A stretch of DNA of 64,000 nucleotides from Enoplolaimus lenunculus (lineage: Eukaryota; Nematoda; Enoplea; Enoplida; Thoracostomopsidae), in the NCBI GenBank assembly GCA_030248215.1, contig JASANG010003059.1:62001-126000 (forward strand), given 5' to 3'. Each line of letters begins with the position of its first letter. Position 1 is the first letter of the stretch. The position numbers were made by a program, and so were the translations under genes. Below, one piece after another: positions 13,368 to 25,300 of the stretch. The notes below the pieces were generated by a model, which had not been told where the DNA came from, made no database searches, and saw only the letters and a list, made by a program, of their open reading frames with translations.

Positions 13368-16300
13368 ATGAACCGTCAAACTCTTGACAAATATCTGCCT
13401 GTACTCAAACGGGTATACTTTGATCGATCCGATGTACTTCACTGGGGCAGCGCAACGGCGACTGAATTTTTGTCGTTTTTGGACAAATATTTATCGTTAA
13501 CACAACGCGAGCCTACAACGCCATCAACGAGTAGAAGTCGTCATTCGTCAAACGAACAATGGTCAGTTGCGTACACGCAACTAATCGCAACTCAGGCAAC
13601 AAACGCAACGTATTCAAGTCGGCTAAAATTATCAACTCGTATAGTGTTGTCAACGCCTGACTGTTACGCGTTAAAAGATGTTCCAGTTGAAATTGTAGCT
13701 GAATTTGAATTTGTACTCTGTTCGTATTTACAATTTTTACAAAAAGAAAAATTAGCAAAATTGAAAAAGTTACGAAAAGAACAACGGAATCTGCCGATTT
13801 ATGCGTGCAAACGTGCAATACTGGACGCTGTTGAAAATAATGCGATTGTGATTATTGCTGGCGATACAGGTTTAGATTAGGGACCATTATATTGCACAAA
13901 ATGGTGCGTCAAATTGACTCTCTCCGAAATAGGCTTTTCCGGACTACACGAACTGAGTCAACTTCGATTCCGCCAGAGTCAAATTCGACTTACTCGAGTC
14001 GCGCAGTGAGTCGGATTTGACTTTGGCGGAGTCGAATTTTGAAATTTTGATTTAGTTTGTGTAGTCCAGAAAAATCTATTTCGGAGAGAGTCAATTTGAC
14101 TCACCATTTTTTTGCAGTGTGTTATTCAAACGTAGGTGAAGCAGCCCCCGATTATAAGCGGCGGATGTTAGCTTGTTAGACAACCAATAATTGTATACTG
14201 ACTGGTTGCAAGTGCTTATACACATTTAAGAAAATGTGCCTTGGGAGCTGGCATGTTGGGCTAGTGACATTGACATTTCACAGCTGACTAGTTAATGCCA
14301 GTCTTGGTTATGTTATATTTGAGGGCGCAGAACTTTCTATGGGACTATCAATAGAATAGTTGTCTGGTTTGGATTATAGGCATAGGGTTTAGTTTCATAC
14401 TTATTCACTTATCCGAACTTTTTAGAAACATAAACTTCAATTATAGCTTAACTAAGCTTGAATATTATAGTTTAAGTAAAACTCAAATGGCTGGACGAAC
14501 TACCTAAACTAGAATTTTAAGTTATACTTAAACAAACATGTTTTTAGGTTTTAGAGTAACACAAACTAGTTTAAGTAAACGCATTTTTGATTTAAGTAAC
14601 AAATCCAGCTTAGAAATTAGGTAAATCTGAGAGTTCAACTGAGCTTAGCATAAACTAAAAATACGTAAGATTTTAAGTTAGTTTCAGAGTAAACCAACCT
14701 GTTTGTTTAGTTAATCTAGAAACTTAGTTTAATACTGCTGCTGGATTAGCTTAAAGCTTAAATCAAGTTAGTTTAAACTTTTAGAAAATATAGTGAAGTT
14801 TAAGCATAGATTTAGGAATGTGTCTAAATACTGTTAGTTGCCTAAAAGTAACATCGGTCGAAGTGTTGTCTAAAATGAGACATTCACTTTCACAAATGCA
14901 TATTCATAAAGTCTAAAACAAATTTTTACAACTTAGGTCCTGTAATTAGTAAAATAGCTTATATGTTCTATCTTATAATGAGAATATTATACATGCCGTT
15001 TATATTGGAAGAGTAACTTGAATTATTCACAACGTTGTGTCTTTAATTTTTCTAGGGGTGACGAATAATATTTCCAAGGAAGTTTGAGCAACCCATTTTC
15101 GTCTCTGCTCCGGGGTCGTGCTAGTTAGTTAGTTTATTCAAAAAACACAATAATGTTCGTTCTGGGACCGTGGTAGAAGTCAGTTGTAGCACGGATTACT
15201 GTCCTTCCGATATATGAACGCGCGCTGCTATGCTTGCTTCAAGCGTGCTCAGCATTCGGGCATCGCTCTCGTGCTGTGCAGGTGACTCGATGACTCGAGC
15301 AGCGCATTCGTGCAGAACTTGTGATATCGCACTCGTTCCACCCTTCTGCGCACACTCGTTCTTTATTCACTTGTTCAGCAAAATAGCGATGCTCTCGTGC
15401 ACGCACTCGCCTCCCTTCGTTCGGCTCGTGCCACACACTTGACGCATCGCAGCAGCGTGCGTTCATATCTCAGAAGAACGCGAAGCCGTACTGCAATTAT
15501 TGCTTATTTTTTAACAGGTTGTGGTAAAAGCACACAAATGCCACAATACTTGCTTGCAACTGGATACAGCCGAATCGCATGCACACAACCGCGACGTATT
15601 GCATGCACGGCGTTAGCAAATCGTGTTGCGTACGAAACGTTGCACGCGTACGGATCGCAAGTTGCGTATCAAATTCGGTTTGAAAAAACTAAAACACAAG
15701 CAACTCGAATGTTGTTTTTGACCGAAGGTCTATTGCTGAGACAGTTGGGTAAGCAGTGGCGTTTTGTATACGTTTCTTGTCAATTTAACACTAGAAAAAA
15801 TGCTCAGCACTTGAGCAGCAAAGGATATGTTTCATATTCCTATTAAAAGTATAGTAAACTAGATCAGCACATTCGCTTGATGTAACCGGGAAAAGTATTA
15901 AGAAACAATAGCGTCCAAAATCATGTTAACTATTAATTTTTCTGAAACATCTTGCGAACAGCAAATCTATTTCTAACTTTAAACTTTTTGACAGGATTTG
16001 TTGAGAATTTTCAGATTCTTAGGGTCGTAGAGACATGGCTGAGGTATACCGCTCCTTTATTTTGCCACATTAATAGATGTTGCCAAAATACGGTGCGATT
16101 TGTGAGCTTCTATAGTGTGACTATGCAGTGAAACAGATAACTCGGGTGGGAAATGCACATTTATAGAATTTGTCAATAATGTCAAAAATCGAGTAAACTC
16201 AAAGTCACTTATAAGTGGAGCTTTTTTAAATCATCAATTGCGATTCGTTTTGTGACGTCTGTTTTAGAAAGTATCTAACAAAATTGATCATCAGGACTAA

Positions 16301-19300
16301 CACAGCAATTATGTCGCCACACAATGCTCTTATGAAATTCAATCAACTATGGTAATACAAAGCCATAGGTAAATTTAATACGTTCTTGTAGAGAACTTCA
16401 ATATACATTCATGGATTCCAAGCTAAATCTGTCTGCATTTCAGAAATTATTTCGCTTTGCATTCAAGAAAAGCATCTTTTTTCTTACAAAAAGAAAATTA
16501 CAGAAATTTTGCTGTCCGCAATATGTTTCAGAAAAATTAATAGTTAACATGATTTTGGACGCTATTGTTTCTTAATACTTTTCCCGGTTACATCAAGCGA
16601 ATGTGCTGATCTAGTTTACTATACTTTTAATAGCAATATGAAACATATCCCTTGCTGCTCAAGTGCTGAGCATTTTTTCTAGTTTCAACCGCTTTACCAA
16701 GCTGCTGCTTTAATCAACCAATCCAGATTATGAAAAATGAGAGGACTGATTAAACTAAATACTGAGTTTAAATAGATCGCTTGGTTGAAAGAAACTATTG
16801 TCATGGCAACAAGCGCCTAATCAAAGTATTTGTATGAAACCAAGAGTTGGGGCGAAGCAAACGATGGGGGGACATCGTCCGTTGCGATGAAGCTAACCGC
16901 TTGTGTGAAACCAACCCTTGGGCTTAAACCGACCGTTGGGGTGAAACTAACCTCGGGGCAAAATTAACCGCTGGGGTGAAACTATCAGCAGTGAACCAAC
17001 TGTGGGGTGAAACCATCCGTTGGAGTGAAACCGACCGTTGGGGTGACACCGACCGTTGGGGTGAAACCTACCGTTGGGGTGAAACCGGAAACCAACCGTT
17101 AGGGTGAAACCAACCTCTGGGGCAAAATTAACCGCTGGGGTGAAATTAATCGCTAAAGTGAAACCAACCGCTGGGGTGAAACTATCAGTTGTGGTGAAAC
17201 CGACAGTTGGGGTGAAACCAACCGTTAGGGTGAAACCAACCGTTTTGGTGAAACCAACCGTTAGGGTGAAGCCAACCGTTGGGGTGAAACCAACAGTTAT
17301 GGCAAAACCAACCGTTGGGGTGAAACCAACCGTTGGAGTGAAACCAACCGTTGGGGTAAATCCAACTGTTGGTCTGAAACCAAGCGTTGAGGTGAATCCA
17401 ACCGTTCGGGTCAAACGCACCGTTGGGGTGAAGCCAACCGTTAGGGTGAAGCCAACCGTTGGGGTGAAGCCAACTGTCGAGGTGAAACCAACCCTTGGGG
17501 TGAAACCAACCGTTGGGGTAAAATCAACCGTTGGGACAAAACCAACCGTTGGGGTGAAACCAACCGTTGGGGTGAAACCGACTGTTGGTGTAAAACCAAC
17601 CGTTGGGGTGAAACCAACTGTTGGGGTGAAACCAACTGTTGGGGTGAAGCCAACCGTTGGGGTGAAACCAACAGTTATGGCAAAACCAACCGTTGGGGTG
17701 AAACCAACAGTTATGGCAAAACCAACCGTTGGGGTGAAACCAACCGTTGGAGTGAAACCAACCGTTGGGGTAAATCCAACCGTTGGTGTGAAACCAAGCG
17801 TTGAGGTGAATCCAACCGTTCGGGTCAAACGCACCGTTGGGGTGAAGCCAACCGTTAGGGTGAAGCCAACAGTTGGGGTGAAGCCAACTGTCGAGGTGAA
17901 ACCAACCGTTGGGGTGAAACCAACCGTTGGGGTAAAATCAACCGTTGGGACAAAACCAACCGTTGGTGTGAAACCAACCGTTGGGGTGAAACCGACTGTT
18001 GGTGTAAAACCAACCGTTGGGGTGAAACCAACCGTTGGGGTGAAACCAATCGTTGGGGTGCAACCAACCGTTGGGGCAAAACCAACCGTTGTGGTGAAAC
18101 CAACCGTTGGGGTGAAACCAACCGTTGGAGTGAAACCAACCGTTGGGGTAAATCCAACCGTTGGTGTGAAACCAAGCGTTGAGGTGAATCCAACCGTTCG
18201 GGTCAAACGCACCGTTGGGGTGAAGCCAACCGTTAGGGTGAAGCCAACCGTTGGGGTGAAGCCAACTGTCGAGGTGAAACCAACCGTTGGGGTGAAACCA
18301 ACCGTTGGGGTAAAATGTTAGGACAAAACCAACCGTTGGGGTGAAACCAACCGTTGGGGTGAAACCGACTGTTGGTGTAAAACCAACCGTTGGGGTGAAA
18401 CCAACCGTTGGGGTGAAACCAATCGTTGGGGTGCAACCAACCGTTGGGGCAAAACCAACCGTTGGGGTGAAACCAACCGTTGGGGTGAAACCAACCGTTG
18501 GGGTGAAACCAACCGTTGGGGTGAAACCAACCGTTGGAGTGAAACCAACCGTTGGGGTGAAACCAACCGTTGGGGTGAAAGCAACCGTTGGGGAGAAACC
18601 AACCGTTGTGGTGAAACCAACCGTTGGGGTGAAACCAAGCGTTGGGGTGAAACCAACCGTTGGGGTGAAACCAACCGTTTGGGTGAAACCAACCGTTGGG
18701 GTGAAACCAACCATTGGGGTGAAATCAACCGTTCGGACAAAACCAACCGTTGGTGTGAAACCAACCGTTGGGGTGAAACCGACTGTTGGTGTAAAACCAA
18801 CCGTTGGGGTGAAACCAACCGTTGGGGTGAAACCAATCGTTGGGGTGCAACCAACCGTTGGGGCAAAACCAACCGTTGTGGTGAAACCAACCGTTGGGGT
18901 GAAACCAACCGTTGGAGTGAAACCAACCGTTGGGGTAAATCCAACCGTTGGTGTGAAACCAAGCGTTGAGGTGAATCCAACCGTTCGGGTCAAACGCACC
19001 GTTGGGGTGAAGCCAACCGTTAGGGTGAAGCCAACCGTTGGGGTGAAGCCAACTGTCGAGGTGAAACTAACCGTTGGGGTGAAACCAACCGTTGGGGTAA
19101 AATCAACCGTTAGGACAAAACCAACCGTTGGGGTGAAACCAACCGTTGGGGTGAAACCGACTGTTGGTGTAAAACCAACCGTTGGGGTGAAACCAACCGT
19201 TGGGGTGAAACCAATCGTTGGGGTGCAACCAACCGTTGGGGCAAAACCAACCGTTGGGGTGAAACCAACCGTTGGGGTGAAACCAACCGTTGGGGTGAAA

Positions 19301-22300
19301 CCAACCGTTGGGGTGAAACCAACCGTTGGGGTGAAACCAACCGTTGGGGTGAAACCAACCGTTGGGGTGAAACCAACCGTTGTGGTGAAACCAACCGTTG
19401 AGGTGAAACCAACCGTTGGGTTGAAACCAAGCGTTGGGGTGAAACCAACCGTTGGGGTGAAACCAACCGTTTGGGTGAAACCAACCGTTGGGGTGAAACC
19501 AACCCTTGGGGTGAAACCAACCGTTGGGGCAAAACCAACCGTTGGGGTGAAACGAACCGTTGGGGTGAAACCGACTGTTGGTGTAAAACCAACCGTTGGA
19601 GTGAAACCAACCGTTGGGGTGAAACCAATCGTTGGGGTGCAACCAACCGTTGGGGCAAAACCAACCGTTGTGGCAAAACCAACCGTTGTGGTGAAACCAA
19701 CCGTTGGGGTGAAACCAACCGTTGGGGTGAAACCAACCGTTGGGGTGAAACCAACCGTTGGGGTGAAACCAACCGTTGGGGTGAAACCATCCGTTGGGGT
19801 GAAACCAACCGTTGGGGTGAAACCAACCGTTGGGGTGAAACCAACCGTTGGGGTAAAACCGACTGTTGGGGTGAAACCAACCGTTGGGGTGAAACCAACC
19901 GTTGGGGCAAAACCAACCGTTATGGTGAAACCGAAACCAGCCGTTGGGGTGAAACAACCGTTGGGGTGAAACCGACTGCTGTGGTGAAACCAACCGTTGG
20001 GGTCAAAAAACCGTTGGGGTGAAACCAACCGTTGGGGTGAAACTAACCGTTGAGGTGAAACCAACCGTTGGGGTGAAACCAACCGTTATGGTGAAACCGA
20101 AACCAGCCGTTGGGGTGAAACCGACTGCTGTGGTGAAACCAACCGTTGGGGTCAAAAAACCGTTGGGGTGAAACCAACCGTAGAGGTGAAACCAACCGTT
20201 GGGGTGAAACCAACCGTTGGGGTGAAACCAACCGTTGGGGTGAAACCAACCGTTGGGGTGAAACCAACCGTTGGGGTGAAACCAACCGTTGGGGTGAAAC
20301 TAACCGTAAGCTCTATAAAGTGGTGAAAGTTATAACCGTAAAATTACATAGCTAACGTGTAAAAAGTGTTGAACCAAAATGAAAAATTTCGTGCACTTTC
20401 AGTAAGGAGTTTTTTGACCGTAACTATTGAAGACCACACTGGTTTGCCAAATCCTTGTGCACAAATATTCCCTACGTACCAGGATACCAATGTACAAAAT
20501 TTGAACGATAGAGGTCTGATATTACTTGAGCACCAACATGCGAACTAAACTGAAAATACGCACTTGAGATGCGCGAATCATATATATGAACACTATCGTG
20601 TTCATATGATTAAAGGCTTATGCGTAGGATTTGGTAAATGCTTAGACAAACGCGATAAACCAAAGTCGTCGACGCCTGTGAAACGACGTGTGTACAAGAG
20701 CTGCCGATAAGACGATTAACGATCAAAATTGAAAGCGACTACTCGTTGTACTTCGTAGCAGTTTGAGCAAAACAGCTGAACGTTTCAACCAAGTAATGAG
20801 TTTTAATTAAAATATGACGAAATAAAAGTGAGTGCGCAGCAGACAAACCTCGAAAGAATTGTAAGAAAATACTCGAGTCATTATGGGCAGTAACACTGAT
20901 AAGCAATCAAAGACTGCTGTTTCAGTATTGTTTAAGAAGGTCGACTGAGGGTTGCGCTATACTGGACGTCCGGCGCTGTCCGTCACCGGGTGTCACCCGT
21001 ACGGCGCCGTTCGTTATCGGTACGACGCCGTTCATTATCGGTTCGACGCCGTTCGTCATCCGTACTGCGCCGTCCGTCACCATGCGTCACCCGTACGGCG
21101 CCGTCCGTTATCCGTACGGTGCCGTTCGTTATCCGTACGGCGCCGTCCGTTATCGTACGGCACCGTCTGTTATCCGTACGGCGCCGTCGTCAGCATGCGT
21201 CATCCGTACGGCGCCATCCGAAGACTCTGACGGATGGCACCACACGACAAGAATACCGCAACCGTTAAACTTTTAGCCCTGAAAAATCATCTGGTGTATA
21301 CGTCTGCTTGTAAAGCTTCAAAACCAATTTGAAGAACACATCGCGACGCAATCAAAACGTAATTATGTAATATGATTGCATTCTGTATTGCAGATATAAG
21401 TTATATTATTAACCAAATAAAAAATAGCCTTGGATCCTACTTTACCATTTTCAAGCAGGAATATAATAATTGCTTTCATTAAACATTTAAGGTTAATTAA
21501 TAATGTACATTGGTATAATTGTGTCTATTTTTCAGCGTCTGATGAAAACTTATCAAACTACGACGTCATCATTCTAGACGAAATCCACGAACGTCATATT
21601 CAAGCGGATTTTTTGCTGGGACTGTTAAAAGATTTAGTGCTCACGCGACGGCGGCCAGAATTGAAGTTAATTTTGATGTCGGCAACGATTAATTTACAAT
21701 TGTTCACAGAATATTTCAAACAATCTCCAGTAGTTCAGGTACGTAAAGCATTTGTCTGTAACGCCGCGGAACCGTTAAGGGTTTTGATGAAAACTGGTGT
21801 TATAAATGATTAAAAATGGCTAAAGTAGTGATTTTTAATGAAATGGATTAAGCAAAGCTGTTTAGGACGGTCCTGTAATGCGTTCTGTATCGTCAGATGT
21901 GAATACTGCTTTAAGCATACAGCGGTACTGTACAGATGGAAGTGAGCGTGGGTCATGGGTCGGAGCAACGAGCATTTAGCTACTCTAATATAGAGCAAAA
22001 AATTAGCAAATTAAATTTTTCGTAGCGTTGAATGTTTTACCTCAAAGATGGGTTGAAATTATTTTGGACAAATTGGCTGAAATTTAAAATCGTTAATCAA
22101 ATATATGGCGTCTACCGTAGGGAGAAGATAATTAGAGAATATTATTGTCATTCTGATTTGCCGCTGGGTTAAGTTTTGTTTGTGAAAAGCTCAATGCAGC
22201 GGCATGAAAACCTGCTCGTGGGGTCGGGTAAGCCAGCCACAGTCCACTTTGTGTTCAACTCTACTTTACCCTCCACCAGGCTCATTGCTAGCCTCACCTT

Positions 22301-25300
22301 GTCATGGGTATAAAAAATTTTCAAGAGCATACAATTGGTTTCGTTGACTTACAAGCAAGGTTAAAAATTTTCTAGGAGGGGGCCAAAATTTTGGCCTGAA
22401 CCCTTCGCCCCCGCTGGTTCCCTCTTTGGCTACGGGCCCGCCCTCAACCGTGTTTAATGAAGTCTGAGAAGTTTGATATATTTTCGGCCGATTGCTGTGG
22501 AAGCAAACAATTCTGTCTTAAATTTTGGATAACCGTGTATTTTTGTGAAAATTTAACAGTCGTATTGATTTATTTTTACCTCCATTCTTAAAGCTAATAA
22601 ATATGTGCTTTGTTGTGTTGAAAATAACGTGTTCTTTTTTTTAACTGGGGGTTAAATTATTCAAACTGTTTATTGAGCTTTTAGATACCAGGACGCTTAC
22701 ATCCGATTTTGCTTCATTATATGCCGCGAGCATCGAAAGAAACACAATATACAGCCAGCAACGTTTCGAACGATAAAATTGATCCAACTCCGTTTTTGAA
22801 AGTGCTTCAATTGATCGATCATAAGTATAGCGCAGCAGAACGCGGCGATGTTCTAGTGTTTTTGCCTGGGATTAGTGAAATTTCGACTGTATTCGATGCT
22901 ATGAAACCGTATGCAGGTATGTCACAACAGTGACTGATTCGTCATATTCTGGCATACTTTTGCTGATATTGCAGTAGGGCTGAAAAAGCGTGCAAACACA
23001 ATTCTGAGTCTAAATTTCAAAATTTGCATTCTTATAATAAGACCCGGTATTGAGTAATTTTTGTTGAAACATCTCAGGAGTCAGGCAAAAAGTTTAGAAG
23101 TTTACGGTAAAATCTTCGATTTGCCGCTGGGTATAAAACGGCGTCGGTATTTGTTGCGGTTTGTTGTGATTTGAGGCAAAAATTTGTTCAGTGCATTTAA
23201 GTGTTTTAGTTTGAGCCCCACAATAAGCACTGGTCTGATTTGAAATCATCAAATATTTTAAGCAATGAGAATATTGTTATAATCTTGATCTGGTCTGCAT
23301 TCTGACTTACGTTTAAGTACTATGTAGAGTCATAGTATAGCAATGTGCCATACCGAATTATTATATCTGTGGCGTTTGTAGAAATTGCAGACGGGACACG
23401 GGATATTTAATTGTGAAAGAAAAGCTCGCGAGCGAGATGTCAAATGCATTTTTATTACTAAAGCGTAACACAAAATTTAGGGTTTACTCACTGTGGGAAA
23501 GTTATAGCCCAAACGCCCTTCCTCTTATTTTAAAATATTGTGCGGTTCTGTTGCTCAACGCGGAGTAATTGACAGCCTACCGTGAAAATGCCAGACCACA
23601 TCATCGCCGCTGCATGGTCTCGGACTGCTCGCACAGACGCAATCCATTCATAGGACGATGGGGTGGTGTGTCAATTTTCTGCTGGCACTGGGATTATTTC
23701 TGGTGGACTGGTGTCACCCCTCTTCTACATTTATATGTGGACGAAGGTAGCGGCGCGCTAACTATTTTTACCCCTAAATGTGGGGCCGGATGGCGCAAAG
23801 CTTCCATTTCTGTACAATAATTTTATATTTTTCTTGGCTTTATCGTGTTTAAGATAACACAAAAGCGTGGATTCTACTGACGCTGCATAGTACGTTGTCA
23901 ATCGACGAACAAGATAAAGTGTTCGACATTGCACCGCCTGGAGTTCGAAAATGTATTCTCGCGACGAATATCGCTGAAACTTCGGTCACTATTGACGGTA
24001 TTCGATTTGTAATCGATTCTGGCAAAGCAAAAGAGATGACGTACGAAACTGTGACGAAGATGCATTCACTTAAAGTAAATATTTTCGTAATAACATTCAT
24101 TTGGTTTATTCGGATCAATCGAAACGTCTACTTTTTGCGGTCGTTTATACAACGAGTCTGGTGCGATGCTGAAAGGTATTATCTGATTTTGTACAGCGTA
24201 GCCTGTTAATAATGCAGCTAATGCTGTTTGTGACGTTTCAAATTTATGATTGACTGAAACGTTGCCTTTAAGCTGTTGTATTAATCTTGTGAAAAGGTCA
24301 GGTATGTGTAAGGGGCTTGGAGCTGTTCGGCTTTGTAAAAGTTTGTTAACCTCCGGCCCCTGGCTTTGGCGTTTTTACTGCCGGTTGCACCGATTACGTA
24401 CATATGTCTGCTTGGCAAATCCTTAAGCCTTCATAGGCGTAACCAGGATTTCATTTCGGGAAGGTATAACGGCGTCTAATAAGTTGTCGCGGGTGAGCGT
24501 TGTGAGCTTGGAACTTTTGGACTTTTGCAGGCATTCTACAGCGTAGTAAAGTGTCTTTTTCTAGTCGTTCTGGAGATTTTGGGTGGATATTTTCATCGTA
24601 GGTATTTCCATTGCATACCGCCTCTGTTTACGCTGAAGCGCTGATCGAATGACTAGCGAAACCGTTTCTATAAGCAACAAAGTTTCTTCAACGACTTCTA
24701 GTTATGAACGCAAGATTTAGGCGAAATATCGATTGAATGTTAAGTTCATTTTGTTTTTGTAATCTAATTTTTATCACGTATAATTTATTGATATAAACTT
24801 GTATGTGGAAACGATTGCAGGAAACTTGGATTAGTAAAGCGAGCGCAGAACAACGCAAAGGACGCGCCGGCCGGACTGGACCAGGTGTTTGCTACCGTTT
24901 GTATTCGGAAACTGAATTTAACAAAATGCAACCGTTCACGTTGGCTGAAATTAATCGTTGCTCGCTAGAATTGCTTGTACTTCAAATGGTTCATTTGAAT
25001 ATTGGCAACGTCAGGAAGTAGGTTTTACGCTGTGTTACTATTGTTTTTGAGTTGCGCATACTTAAGTTTGCTGCCAATTGTCAGGGTCTTATCTGTTATT
25101 ATTATTTCTCGTCATCTGGCGTTAGCCGAAAAACGGGTTCCGCATGGAAATTTTGTTTCTGTTACCGTTTCTTGATCAAGTTGGAACCAAACTATCCTCT
25201 CAAACCAACAAAAACTTTATATGCTTAATACTTATAGTTTTCTCGACGTACTTTTATGATACGTAAATTATCCCCGTTCTCTAAAAATAGGTTCACTAGT

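Larger units (their letters stand above)
15791..20610 (+). mobile_element. Composite satellite-bearing element, copy 1 (DHX34 intron 2)
   Basis: In order: a foldback module (15791-16682), a spacer beginning TTTCAACCGCTTTACCAAGC, an 18-bp satellite (16832-20309), about 300 bp of unique sequence starting CTCTATAAAGTGGTGAAAG, and a hairpin end (ATATGAACAC, loop TATC, GTGTTCATAT). The same order is found reversed at 51108-55060, and homology stops at the hairpin and at the CTAG end. The shared boundaries mark a single mobile or duplicated unit of about 4-5 kb. No protein-coding gene is recognised in it. It sits wholly inside an intron, so it must be transcribed and spliced out with DHX34. Confidence 0.75.

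Noticed and set aside
16947-20082. Long open frames of 400-700 codons on both strands (VKPTVG and PTVGFT hexapeptides)
   Set aside because: They follow from an 18-bp tandem repeat whose unit lacks stops in several frames. They occur simultaneously on both strands and lie inside a DHX34 intron, with no start context or flanking domain.
20585-20610. Helitron 3' terminus suggested by the terminal hairpin
   Set aside because: No CTRR end follows the hairpin at the homology boundary and no 5' TC end or Rep/helicase gene was found, so the class is left open.
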